55,310 nucleotides of DNA from Thermofontimicrobium_A sp034505795. Its GTDB lineage: Bacteria > Zhuqueibacterota > Zhuqueibacteria > Thermofontimicrobiales > Thermofontimicrobiaceae. Made by a program: the position numbers and the translations under genes. Shown one piece after another: positions 18,355 through 27,164 of this stretch. Location: positions 1-55,310 of the forward strand of contig JAPDQM010000013.1 in assembly GCA_034505795.1 (NCBI GenBank), written 5' to 3'. The first letter of the stretch is position 1, and every line of letters begins with the position of its first letter. The notes under the pieces are model-generated. The model worked only from the letters and a program-made list of their open reading frames with translations, did no database searches and was not told the DNA's origin.

Positions 18355-20832
18355 CTATTCGCTCGATCCTTCCTGATCCTCCTGCTTCTGGTTTGTTTCC
18401 TCAGGTTCTTTTTTCTCTTTGTTCGCCTCCTTGTTAGAGCTGCGATCCTGGTTCTTCCATTGTTCCGCCAATTCCTCTAATCGTTTTTCGACCGCGCCAA
18501 AAACGCTGTTCCTGGGAAATCGGCCATTCGCCTGCCGCTTACCAGCCTTTTTGCCGGTTAAAATCGAGATCCCCTCATCGACAGTGGCGACAGGATAGAT
18601 ATGAAATTTGCCTTCTCGGACGGCCTGAATGACCTCTGCTTTCAGCATCAAATTTCGCACATTGCTTTTGGGAATAATCACCCCTTGCTCACCCGTCAGA
18701 CCACGTTCTTTGCAGATATGGAAAAAACCCTCGATCTTTTCAGTAACCCCACCAATTGGCTGTATTTCTCCCAACTGATTCACCGAACCCGTGACCGCAA
18801 TTCCCTGCTTAATGGGGAAACCCGATAAGCTGGACAGTAGAGCATATAACTCCGTTGATGAGGCGCTGTCGCCGTCGATGCTGTCATAATTCTGTTCAAA
18901 CGTAATACTGGCCGACATGGACAACTGTCGCTGCTGGCCGAACATGCCATTTAAATAACCCGACAGAATGAGCACGCCCTTGCTATGTAAGGGGCCGCTT
19001 AGTTTTACTTCCCGTTCAATGTCGATGACGCCACTCCGTCCCAGATAGGTCTGTACCGAAATTCGCGTCGGCTTGCCAAATGCATAGTCCCCGATATCGA
19101 TCACCGAAAGACCATTCACTTCACCAACTTTTTCGCCGTCGGTGGCAATAAAGATCGTTCCTTCGATAATCGATTCTCGAACACGAGCCTCATATTTGTT
19201 CAGGCGGTACTCGCGGGCAGCGATCGCTTGTTGCACATCGGCGCCAGAGACCAACGAATGTCGATGTTTCTGGGCGATGTAATCGGCCTCCACCAGCAGG
19301 TCCTGAATATCCGAAAAACGAGTGGAGAGTTTTTTTTGATCGCCGGTCAGAAACACACCGTATTCCACCACCCGGCTGACAGCTTCGGGATCGAAATGAT
19401 GCAATTGCTTCGCTTCGCATTGATTGCGAATAAACCGGGCATAGCTCTGTATGTTCTGCCGTGTCAGCGGCATATCAATATTGAAATCCGCTTTGACTTT
19501 GAACAATTCGGGGAATTCGTCATCATAATTGAGCAGCGCATAATAATAACGATAGCTGCCGATAATAATCACTTTTACGTTTAGCGGGATCGGTTCCGGC
19601 TCCAGCGTTTTGACGCTGACATAGCTGTATTCTTCGCTTAAATCCGTAATGACAATGGATTGGTTTTTCAATGCCCGTTTTAACGCTTTCCAGGCCAAAG
19701 GCGATTGAAAGAGTTGCTCTGCCTCGATGATTAAAAATCCGCCATTCGCTTTGTGGAGCGATCCAGCTTTGATCAGGGAATAGTCTGTAATCAATATGCC
19801 CATCTTTGAAATGCGATCGATGCGGCCGATGAGATTATTGTAGGTAGGATTCGGTTCGACAATGACCGGTGCGCCCTTGCTATCGCTGTTATCGACAATC
19901 AAATTAACCCGATAGCGATCAAATGTCACCTGACCGGCGCTCGAAGGCGTGGCTGCCTCAGCTTCACTTTCCGCAGGTGGCGCGAGAAAATCCGCGATGT
20001 GATTGAGAACATCGTCTTCCACCTCTTTTAAATAGATTGGCACCTCATCGTGGCCTTCAAATTGGCGATGAATGTCCTTTAAGGGCTGGCGTATAGCGAT
20101 CTGCATCATGCGGCGTTCGTGTTGCTCCAATTTGGCTTTGGTTTCGCGCTCCAATTTATGGATGGTTTCGAATTCTTCATTTAGTTCTTCCTGTAACGCC
20201 GCACCCACCTTTTCCAGTCGATCTTTTTCCTCCTGAGGCAACTGATCGAATTGTTCTGGCGTAATCATCTGGCCATTGATCATTGGCACCAACACCAGTC
20301 CGGTGGCCACTTTGCGCAGCGTGAATCCTCGTTGCTTCAACCGCTCATCCAGCGCAGCCAAAATTCGATTCTGCTGGTCCCGGGAATTTTGCAAAATCGC
20401 TTGCTGCTGCTTTTTGTACTCTTCAGAATTCGAGACTTGAGGGATATCTTTTTTTAGCTGGGCAATTAGCTGTTCCATGCTCTTTTGCAACACCCGGCCC
20501 TGCCCTGCCGGCAAGCGCAACGCATTTGGTTGATCTGGATTCCGAAAATTAAACACATAGCACCAGTCATCGGGCACAGGCATGACTTGCGCGCGCTTTT
20601 GAACCGCCTCAGTAATGGTCGAGGTACGGCCTGCGCCTGCTGGGCCTACCGCAAAAATATTGTAACCATAGCTTTTCAAATCCACCCCAAAATCAATGGC
20701 GGCCACAGCTCGTTCCTGTCCAATCACTTCATCCAGTGGTGTTAGGTCCGCGGTGGAGCGAAATACAAACTGATTGGGATCGCAATTATACCGCAATTTC
20801 TCTGGGGGCAATTCTCGAACTTTGGATGACAT
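18355..20832 (-). CDS. LonB-like ATP-dependent protease (COG1067, AAA_32 type)
   Basis: An 825-residue cytoplasmic Ser-Lys protease. The N-terminal AAA part has the P-loop GPAGAGRTS at 63-71, with Arg where most P-loops have Lys, as is common in this subfamily, and a long coiled-coil insertion about 130-260 (many Gln/Glu/Lys heptads). The S16 domain carries S656 in DGDSASS and K699 in GGVTEK; the 43-residue spacing equals that of the E. coli Lon dyad. The C-terminal 50 residues are a highly charged Glu/Lys/Gln tail. AGGAG precedes the ATG. It is not the canonical LonA (no LON substrate-binding N-domain). The gene has its own promoter with a 190-base leader and shares a terminator with the convergent 96-aa gene. 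Confidence 0.9.
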   Translation of the reverse strand: MSSKVRELPPEKLRYNCDPNQFVFRSTADLTPLDEVIGQERAVAAIDFGVDLKSYGYNIFAVGPAGAGRTSTITEAVQKRAQVMPVPDDWCYVFNFRNPDQPNALRLPAGQGRVLQKSMEQLIAQLKKDIPQVSNSEEYKKQQQAILQNSRDQQNRILAALDERLKQRGFTLRKVATGLVLVPMINGQMITPEQFDQLPQEEKDRLEKVGAALQEELNEEFETIHKLERETKAKLEQHERRMMQIAIRQPLKDIHRQFEGHDEVPIYLKEVEDDVLNHIADFLAPPAESEAEAATPSSAGQVTFDRYRVNLIVDNSDSKGAPVIVEPNPTYNNLIGRIDRISKMGILITDYSLIKAGSLHKANGGFLIIEAEQLFQSPLAWKALKRALKNQSIVITDLSEEYSYVSVKTLEPEPIPLNVKVIIIGSYRYYYALLNYDDEFPELFKVKADFNIDMPLTRQNIQSYARFIRNQCEAKQLHHFDPEAVSRVVEYGVFLTGDQKKLSTRFSDIQDLLVEADYIAQKHRHSLVSGADVQQAIAAREYRLNKYEARVRESIIEGTIFIATDGEKVGEVNGLSVIDIGDYAFGKPTRISVQTYLGRSGVIDIEREVKLSGPLHSKGVLILSGYLNGMFGQQRQLSMSASITFEQNYDSIDGDSASSTELYALLSSLSGFPIKQGIAVTGSVNQLGEIQPIGGVTEKIEGFFHICKERGLTGEQGVIIPKSNVRNLMLKAEVIQAVREGKFHIYPVATVDEGISILTGKKAGKRQANGRFPRNSVFGAVEKRLEELAEQWKNQDRSSNKEANKEKKEPEETNQKQEDQEGSSE

Positions 20833-21029
20833 TAAGGATTCTCCTTATTTTTTGCTTGTTCTTAACCTAAGAAGCATGGCTGGAGGCACTTAGCATTAAA
20901 ACAAGAAAAACAGTTCCGAGTGCCTTAAAGTATGCGCGTAGCCATTTATTTTAAATCCGATGGCATGGCTGACCGCTATTTCTGGATTCAGTCCAATGAA
21001 AGTCGCTCGTTGCCATAATATTGGTTCGA

Positions 21030-21058
21030 TATATACGAATTATTTAGATAAAAATCAA
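21030..21058 (-). promoter_or_regulatory. Sigma70-like promoter of the Lon-like protease gene
   Basis: Minus strand -35 TTGATT (21053-21058), 17-base spacer, -10 TATATA (21030-21035). Predicted start near 21023, about 190 bases before the ATG at 20832. Confidence 0.6.
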
Positions 21059-21319
21059 GGCAAAAAATTTGCGGAATTATGTTAGGCAAGGAACAGGAAA
21101 ATTTATCATGGTCATGACCGCCTGGCTTCAACAGCGCTATCAAATTACATTCCACTTCCGTAGCTCCGCGCAGTTTGATATTGGAAGGCCGACAGCCAAG
21201 GCATTGGGGTCAGCAAGATGTTGGCCAATTCAGGGGTATTATTAAGCGCGCGACTTTTCGGCAACTCGCTGGTCGTTTTGCCATAGCAAGTTGGCTTGCA
21301 TAGGAATTGCGTAGCAGCC

Positions 21320-21346
21320 GGACTTGCTCCTGAACAGAGCAAGTCC
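21320..21346 (-). terminator. Perfect 10-bp hairpin after fusA, without a U-tract
   Basis: GGACTTGCTC (21320-21329) and GAGCAAGTCC (21337-21346) with loop CTGAACA, 15 bases beyond the fusA stop. The missing U-run means it may act as an mRNA-end or processing structure rather than a classic intrinsic terminator. Confidence 0.5.
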
Positions 21347-21361
21347 CAATCTGCATTTCAA

Positions 21362-23455
21362 TTACTTTCCATTTTTATTGGCTTTACGCCGTTCCACAAT
21401 TTCCTCAGCAATGGAGAATGGAACCACCTCATAGTGATCGAAGTGCATCGTGGCTGAGGCTTTACCCGAGGTAATATTGCGTAGTTCATTGGTATAACCG
21501 AACATTTCAGCCAGGGGCACCTGCGCCTTCACAATCCGCGTGCCATTCTTCAAATCCATATTCAGGATCTTGCCGCGCTTGGTCACCAGGCTGCCGGTAA
21601 CCGCACCCAGATAATCCTCAGAGGTCGTCACTTCCACCCCCATCACCGGTTCTAGCAGCTTCGGGCTCGCTTTTTGAAAAGCCGACTTAAAACTCATAGA
21701 AGCGGCGGTGCGAAACGCCATCTCCGACGAATCCACTGGATGGAATGAACCATCAATCAATGTGCAGCGTACATTCACCACGGGGAAGCCAGCATAGGGT
21801 CCTTTTTCCATGGCATCGATGATGCCTTTTTCGATGGCCGGAATGTATTCTTTGGGAATCACTCCCCCGATGATCTTATTAATGAATTCGAAGCCTTTGC
21901 CAGGCGGCAAGGGTTCGACTTCGATGACCACATGGGCGTATTGACCATGACCTCCGGTTTGCTTGACATATTTGGTGTTCTCAGTCACTTTATTGTAAAT
22001 AGTCTCCCGGTAGGCCACCTGCGGCACGCCGACTTCAGATTCCACTTTGTATTCTCGTCGTAATCGGTCCAGCAAAATTTCCAGATGCAATTCACCCATG
22101 CCGGAAATCACCGTCTCACCGGTTTCCTCATCACCCTTGACCACAAAGGTCGGATCTTCCTCGCTCAGCTTATGCAAACTCATCACCAGTTTATCTCGAT
22201 CCTGACGGCTTTTGGATTTCACCGAAACCGATACCACCGGCGTTGGAAATTCGATCGCTTCCAATAGAATCGGATACGATTCATGGCAGATGGTATCACC
22301 AGTCATGGCATCGGACAACCCCACAACTGCACCGATTTCGCCACAATAGATGGCCTCACGGCTTTCGATTTTGTTCGCATGAACCTGAAAAATCTGACCA
22401 ATGCGTTGTTTCTTCCTCTGCGTGGAGTTATAGATATATGAACCCGCTTGAACCGAGCCCGAATACACCCGAATGTAACTCAATTTGCCGCGATGTTTAT
22501 CCGCCATAATTTTAAAAACCAGGGCTGAAAATGGCTCGGTGTCTGAAGGTTTACGCTCCACGGTCTCACCTTCTTGCCTGGCAATGCCAATCACCGGTGG
22601 CCGATCCTCTGGCGATGGCAGATAATCCACAATGGCATCCAGCAACCGTCGAATACCTTTATTCTTATAAGCCGAGCCGCACATCACAGGCACCAGATTC
22701 AGATTGATAGTTGCGGTTCGCAACGCTTGTCGAATTTGTTGGATCGAAGGCTCCTGGCCATTGATCACCATCTCGAAAAATGTTTCATCCTGTTCAGCAA
22801 TTTTTTCGAGCAATTGCCGTCGATATTTGGTGGCCAATTCCATCATATCCGGTGGTATTTCGGTTTCCTGATAAGTCTGGTTGAGCAGCGGATCATCATA
22901 CAAAATGGCTTTCATCTCGATGAGGTCAATAATTCCCACAAACTTGTCTTCCTGGCCAATGGGAATAACAATCGGCACGGCATTGGCATTCAATGTATGT
23001 TCGATTTCATTCACCACGGTAAAGAAATCTGCACCCACGCGATCCATTTTATTAATAAATGCTATTTTCGGAATGTTATACTTTTCTGATTGGCGCCAGA
23101 CGGTTTCGGATTGCGGCTGAACGCCACCGACCGCACAAAACAGAGCGATCGCACCATCCAGCACTCGTAAACTGCGCTCGACCTCGGCAGTGAAATCGAT
23201 GTGCCCTGGGGTGTCGATGATGTTGATCTCATGACCTTCCCAGCGTGTCGTCGTGGCAGCCGAGGTTATGGTGATGCCGCGCTCCTTCTCCTGCTCCATC
23301 CAATCCATGGTCGCACTACCATCATGAACCTCACCCAGCCGATGAATTTTACCGGAATAAAACAGAATGCGCTCAGTCGTTGTCGTCTTACCTGCGTCGA
23401 TATGCGCCATAATCCCGATGTTTCGAACTTTGTTTAATGGTAATAAACTTGCCAC
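21362..23455 (-). CDS. fusA: Elongation factor G
   Basis: Translational GTPase that drives ribosomal translocation. The 697-residue protein has G1 AHIDAGKTTTTERIL at 17-31, the RGITITSAATT switch I region, G3 DTPGHIDFTAEVERSL, G4 NKMDRVG, and domains II to V in order, including the domain IV block GHGQYAHVVIEVEP. The start codon is GTG with AAGGAG eight bases upstream. It is monocistronic here, not in the str operon with rpsL/rpsG/tufA, so may be either the sole EF-G or a second copy; sequence quality is that of a canonical EF-G. Its promoter is followed at once by a terminator-like hairpin. Confidence 0.95.
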   Translation of the reverse strand: MASLLPLNKVRNIGIMAHIDAGKTTTTERILFYSGKIHRLGEVHDGSATMDWMEQEKERGITITSAATTTRWEGHEINIIDTPGHIDFTAEVERSLRVLDGAIALFCAVGGVQPQSETVWRQSEKYNIPKIAFINKMDRVGADFFTVVNEIEHTLNANAVPIVIPIGQEDKFVGIIDLIEMKAILYDDPLLNQTYQETEIPPDMMELATKYRRQLLEKIAEQDETFFEMVINGQEPSIQQIRQALRTATINLNLVPVMCGSAYKNKGIRRLLDAIVDYLPSPEDRPPVIGIARQEGETVERKPSDTEPFSALVFKIMADKHRGKLSYIRVYSGSVQAGSYIYNSTQRKKQRIGQIFQVHANKIESREAIYCGEIGAVVGLSDAMTGDTICHESYPILLEAIEFPTPVVSVSVKSKSRQDRDKLVMSLHKLSEEDPTFVVKGDEETGETVISGMGELHLEILLDRLRREYKVESEVGVPQVAYRETIYNKVTENTKYVKQTGGHGQYAHVVIEVEPLPPGKGFEFINKIIGGVIPKEYIPAIEKGIIDAMEKGPYAGFPVVNVRCTLIDGSFHPVDSSEMAFRTAASMSFKSAFQKASPKLLEPVMGVEVTTSEDYLGAVTGSLVTKRGKILNMDLKNGTRIVKAQVPLAEMFGYTNELRNITSGKASATMHFDHYEVVPFSIAEEIVERRKANKNGK

Positions 23456-23497
23456 TTCTTTGACTCCTTAACTTTTCTTTGCTCAAATAAATTACAT

Positions 23498-23529
23498 AAA
23501 AAAAATGGAAGCCAAAGCCTTCCATTTTT
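23498..23529 (-). promoter_or_regulatory. Terminator-like hairpin at the start of the fusA transcript
   Basis: AAAAATGGAAG (23501-23511) pairs perfectly with CTTCCATTTTT (23519-23529) around a 7-base loop; on the minus strand it is followed by a run of eight T. The predicted fusA transcription start (near 23533) lies only about four bases before it, so it would be the first structure in the fusA leader: a candidate attenuator or 5' protective hairpin. Confidence 0.6.
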
Positions 23530-23539
23530 AAAAGCGCCA

Positions 23540-23568
23540 AATATACGCTTCTTGTCTTTAAAAGTCAA
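23540..23568 (-). promoter_or_regulatory. Sigma70-like promoter of fusA
   Basis: Minus strand -35 TTGACT (23563-23568), 17-base spacer, -10 TATATT (23540-23545); leader of about 78 bases to the GTG at 23455. Confidence 0.75.
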
Positions 23569-23916
23569 CAAAAATTTTATTATTTTTTGTAAATGAGTTT
23601 AAACAAGCCAGCTCAATTGGCCAAGGCTGATAGTTTACCTAATCCAATTATATCCCTGCCAACCATCAGGCGAATAATTTTAATTAATAGATGCCACAGT
23701 AATCGAAAAGATTCTATTTCTTCGATACATCAAACGACCTCCCCGGCAAGATGGCACAATGCCCTCCCCCTAACCCAGTTGCCATCACCCTGCTCGTACG
23801 GTGCGACTTCCGATGCCATCGGATAATCGGTTCTCACTGCCCTAAATTGCATGATCTGGCTCAGAATCCTATTTTTTCATTGTCCAAAATTTTTCAGACC
23901 CATTGAATTTTTTCTC

Positions 23917-23945
23917 TTGCATCTTGATCTATTTTTTAGTATATA
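23917..23945 (+). promoter_or_regulatory. Sigma70-like promoter of the DUF362/NapHG operon
   Basis: -35 TTGCAT (23917-23922), 17-base spacer, -10 TATATA (23940-23945), predicted start near 23952, with CCAGGAGG just before the ATG at 23980. Confidence 0.6.
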
Positions 23946-23979
23946 TCGCCAGGTAAGAAACAACCAGGAGGTTAGCAAC

Positions 23980-24900
23980 ATGAAAAGCATGGAACGACGT
24001 GAATTTTTGAAAATAGCTGGTTTGGCTGGATTGGCGCTTACAGGTGTCGGCAAGCTTGACCTCGCCGCAGCTACGGCACAGCAACCATCCCCCGTCGATC
24101 TGGCCGTCATTCAAAATGGCGATCCCGCAGCGATGGTCCGCAAATCGTTGGAGGTCCTGGGCGGCATCTCCAGATTTGTGAAAAAAGGCCAGGTGGTGGT
24201 CGTGAAACCCAATATCGGTTGGGATCGGGTGCCTGAGCAAGCTGCCACCACCAATCCCGACGTAGTCGCCGAGATCGTACGGCTCTGTTTGAAAGCGGGC
24301 GCAGCCAAAGTAAAGGTCTTCGACAAAACCTGCAATCAAGCCCGACGCTGCTATCAGCGTAGCCAGATCGAGAAAGCAGCCAGTGATGCCGGCGCCGAGG
24401 TCAGTCATATTTACCCGCAAAAATTTCGGAAAGTAACTATCAGTCAGGGCAAAGAGCTCAAGTCCTGGGAATTTTATCAGGATGCCTTAGAAGCCGATGT
24501 GTTCATCAATGTCCCAATTGCCAAGCATCACTCGCTTTCACGCGTCACCCTGGGATTGAAAAATATCATGGGCGTCATTGGTGAAAATCGAGGCCACATC
24601 CACAATCGCTTCGACGTTAAAATTGTCGATCTCAATACAGTGATCAAACCACAACTCACGATTCTGGACGCTGTGCGCATTTTAATGGACAATGGCCCTC
24701 AGGGCGGCAACTTGAATGATGTGAAAGAAATGAACATGATCATTGCCGGCGCCGATCCCGTCGCCGTGGATGCCTATGGGGCAACATTGTTTGGGCTGAA
24801 ACCCGAAAACCTGGGATTCTTGCAGGAAGCTCAGCGTCGTAACCTTGGCCGAATGGATATTCAGAAGCTAAAAATTGAAAAAGTGAATCTGAAAGCGTGA
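23980..24900 (+). CDS. Tat-exported DUF362 domain protein
   Basis: A 306-residue protein with a twin-arginine signal (ERREFLKIAGLAGLALTG, cleavage near AAATA), so folded before export and likely cofactor-bearing. The mature part is a DUF362 (PF04015) domain: VVVKPNIGWDR near 80, AKVKVFDKTCNQARR near 130, DVFINVPIAKHHSLSRVTLG followed by LKNIMGV near 190, and a C-terminal ADPVAVDAYGATLFGL. DUF362 proteins are of unknown biochemical role and are often paired with ferredoxin-like proteins. I start at 23980 because AGGAGG lies directly upstream and the Tat motif follows; an in-frame ATG at 23851 would bury the signal peptide. The NapH-like gene starts 16 bases downstream, so the two form an operon. 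Confidence 0.88.
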   Translation: MKSMERREFLKIAGLAGLALTGVGKLDLAAATAQQPSPVDLAVIQNGDPAAMVRKSLEVLGGISRFVKKGQVVVVKPNIGWDRVPEQAATTNPDVVAEIVRLCLKAGAAKVKVFDKTCNQARRCYQRSQIEKAASDAGAEVSHIYPQKFRKVTISQGKELKSWEFYQDALEADVFINVPIAKHHSLSRVTLGLKNIMGVIGENRGHIHNRFDVKIVDLNTVIKPQLTILDAVRILMDNGPQGGNLNDVKEMNMIIAGADPVAVDAYGATLFGLKPENLGFLQEAQRRNLGRMDIQKLKIEKVNLKA

Positions 24901-24916
24901 TCAAATTAGGATCGTC

Positions 24917-26455
24917 ATGAGAACCGCACGAAGAATTTCTCAGGCTATCTTCTTCCTATTTTTCTTATATCTATTTTTCCAAGCAGCCTATCCGTATGAA
25001 CCCTTTATTTCATCGGATACCTTGCTTCGATTCAGCCCGTTAGTAGCTATAACCACCTTGCTGGCTACCAGGCAATGGATTGGCCCTCTGGTCTTCGCTT
25101 TTATTGTATTGGGGCTTTCCATCGCGCTGGGACGCTATTTTTGCGGCTGGATTTGCCCCCTGGGAACGACCATTGACGCGGCGGATTGGCTGCGCAGGAA
25201 GCTAAAGCGCCAGTCGCAGCCCAGCCGTCATTTGCGCACCTGGAAATTTACCATGTTGATCTTGCTGTTGGTGGCGGCAATTTTTTCGCTGCAACTAGCC
25301 TGGCTGTTTGATCCCATCGTTATCATGACGCGCTCGTTCACCGCAGCACTTTTTCCCATCTTCGGCTTTCTGGTGCAATCGTTGTTCGATATTCTAATCC
25401 GCTTCGGCGTTTTTCAGGATAGTCTATATGCCGTGAATGACTTCCTGCGTGAGTCTATTCTGCCCCTGGAGCAAGTGTATTTTCAAAATAGCGTGCTGCT
25501 GCTGCTTGTTTTAGGCAGCATCCTGCTGTTGACGCTGCTGGCGCGACGGTATTGGTGTCGCTACCTGTGCCCTTTGGGGGCGTTGTTTGGCGGCTTTGCT
25601 TCGCTGCGCTTGACCAGGGGAATTACCGTAGCCGGCGATAAATGTATCGATTGCGGCAAATGTCAGCGGGAATGCAAGATGGATGCGATCAATGACGATT
25701 TTCGCTCCCATTCCCGCGTCGAATGCATCGAATGCATGAGTTGCATCTCCGTCTGCCCCACCCAGGCCATTAGTTATCGACTGAATTTCCACTGGGCGCC
25801 GGAAAATCTGGACATTTCCCGTCGTCGCTTCCTCTACTCGACTGCTGGTAGCGTGATAACGCTGGCCACGATCCGAACCGCATTCCCCAACAAAATCGCC
25901 CATGGTGCCGTGGTCCGCCCCCCAGGTGCGCTGCCCGAAGGTGAATTTCTTGATCGCTGCGTTCGTTGCCAGGCCTGCTCCAAAATCTGTTCCTCGACCG
26001 GCGCTTGCCTGCAGCCAGCGCTCCTGGAAAGCGGCCTGGAAGGTATCTGGTCGCCCATTGTCAATGCCCGACATGGCTATTGTGAGTACAATTGCAACCT
26101 TTGTGGCCAGGTCTGTCCCACCGGCGCAATCCATCCCCTGCCATTAGACGCCAAGCAAAAGATGCGCATGGGGACGGCCTACTTTGATAAGAGCCGCTGC
26201 ATTCCCTGGTATCGGGCGGAAGACTGTTTGGTATGCGAGGAGCATTGTCCACTGCCGGACAAGGCGATAAAATTCGACATCCGCGAAGCGCGGGCACCCA
26301 ATGGCGAAATACGCGTGGTAAAATTTCCGTATGTGGATGAATCGCTGTGCATCGGCTGCGGTATCTGTGTGACTAAGTGCCCGGTGGCTGGCCCGGGCGG
26401 CATTTTCCTGACCAATGCTCTGGAACAGCGTTGGGAGGAGAATAACCCCATCTGA
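24917..26455 (+). CDS. NapH-NapG-like fusion: membrane polyferredoxin with internal twin-arginine motif
   Basis: A 512-residue protein in two parts. Residues 1-290 look like NapH/MauN: about four membrane segments (near 8-24, 55-73, 110-132, 193-209), paired FCGWICPLG (75-83) and WCRYLCPLG (213-221) motifs, then two CxxCxxCxxxC clusters at 243-253 and 270-280. Residues 300-512 look like NapG: SRRRFLYSTAGSVITLA (301-317), a twin-arginine-type segment in the middle of the chain, then cysteine groups at 348-364, 389-400, 428-444 and 478-488. It should pass electrons from quinol to a periplasmic partner; the upstream Tat-exported DUF362 protein is the obvious candidate. No NapA or other terminal reductase is nearby. 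Confidence 0.85.
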   Translation: MRTARRISQAIFFLFFLYLFFQAAYPYEPFISSDTLLRFSPLVAITTLLATRQWIGPLVFAFIVLGLSIALGRYFCGWICPLGTTIDAADWLRRKLKRQSQPSRHLRTWKFTMLILLLVAAIFSLQLAWLFDPIVIMTRSFTAALFPIFGFLVQSLFDILIRFGVFQDSLYAVNDFLRESILPLEQVYFQNSVLLLLVLGSILLLTLLARRYWCRYLCPLGALFGGFASLRLTRGITVAGDKCIDCGKCQRECKMDAINDDFRSHSRVECIECMSCISVCPTQAISYRLNFHWAPENLDISRRRFLYSTAGSVITLATIRTAFPNKIAHGAVVRPPGALPEGEFLDRCVRCQACSKICSSTGACLQPALLESGLEGIWSPIVNARHGYCEYNCNLCGQVCPTGAIHPLPLDAKQKMRMGTAYFDKSRCIPWYRAEDCLVCEEHCPLPDKAIKFDIREARAPNGEIRVVKFPYVDESLCIGCGICVTKCPVAGPGGIFLTNALEQRWEENNPI

Positions 26456-27164
26456 GGAGTTGCGGCCTCACAGCAGGCGGCTCTACTTGATGCCTTTGAT
26501 GCGGATTATACCAATCGCACCATTGCTTTGGCGCTAACAATATTGTAATTGGCACGGGCTGGTGATTTTCCATTGGCCTACTTTGTCGCCAATTATAGCT
26601 CTCTAACCCAATGAAATAATGGAAAATTCATCAATACCTGCATCCGCCTATTAACACCTTGCTCGATGGATCTGCTGGAATTCTGCTTCATGCCCATCTT
26701 CCAGTCATCTTGTTACCGAATAGGATTTGACAATGATTAGAAAAACAGCTATATTTTGCCAGTTATTTTCTGCAAATTTGTCGTCTTGTTAATATTATTC
26801 CTTGTCAATGTAGCCGGAAATGTGAATTGCAATATCATTCAGCCACGAAGACATAAAGAGCGCTCAGAAAAATAACGACCGTAGGTTGTTGCGACTCGTT
26901 TAGCCAGAAAGTGACGATCCAGTTTTGAAAATAAATTTATTCTTTCTGCCTTAACGTTCTGGTAGCTATGGCATTATTTGGAATTCATGATGTTGCCAGA
27001 TCAGATGGCAGGGCAAAGCCTGATTCTTGCAAGCATATCAAATTGATACCGATTGAAATTCATCTTCGTAGCTGCGAATGTGTTCTGGTTTGCGAACTGA
27101 AACATTCCAGCACGAATGGCACCATAACCGAATTTCTATTCATACCACAATTATAGGGGGTGTT
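26456..27164. other. Intergenic region with a promoter and long leader
   Basis: 709 bases without a gene. It contains a near-consensus rightward promoter at 26727-26755, about 400 bases ahead of the malectin gene. The downstream stretch has only weak hairpins (for instance CAGAAAG 26905-26911 with CTTTCTG 26942-26948). Confidence 0.6.
26727..26755 (+). promoter_or_regulatory. Near-consensus sigma70-like promoter far upstream of the malectin gene
   Basis: -35 TTGACA (26727-26732), 17-base spacer, -10 TATATT (26750-26755), predicted start near 26762. If it drives the gene at 27165 the untranslated leader is about 400 bases; otherwise it may make a small RNA. Confidence 0.6.

Larger units (their letters stand above)
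20833..21361. other. Intergenic region between fusA and the Lon-like gene
   Basis: 529 bases with no supported gene. It contains the leftward promoter of the Lon-like gene (21030-21058) and the hairpin after fusA (21320-21346). Confidence 0.6.
23456..23979. other. Divergent promoter region between fusA and the DUF362 gene
   Basis: 524 bases without a gene. Leftward promoter 23540-23568 and hairpin 23498-23529 belong to fusA; rightward promoter 23917-23945 belongs to the DUF362 operon. The ~350 bases between them show nothing I can name. Confidence 0.6.

Noticed and set aside
21145..21342. 65-codon minus-strand frame after fusA
   Set aside because: Begins inside the post-fusA hairpin, lacks a ribosome-binding site and has low-quality composition.
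25511..26134. 207-codon minus-strand open frame inside the NapH-NapG gene
   Set aside because: Antisense to conserved cysteine clusters; no own start signals.
26990..27060. GGCAGGGCAAAGCCTG segment reminiscent of a cyclic-di-GMP riboswitch core
   Set aside because: The second conserved half, tetraloop and receptor are absent; only a short local hairpin is present.
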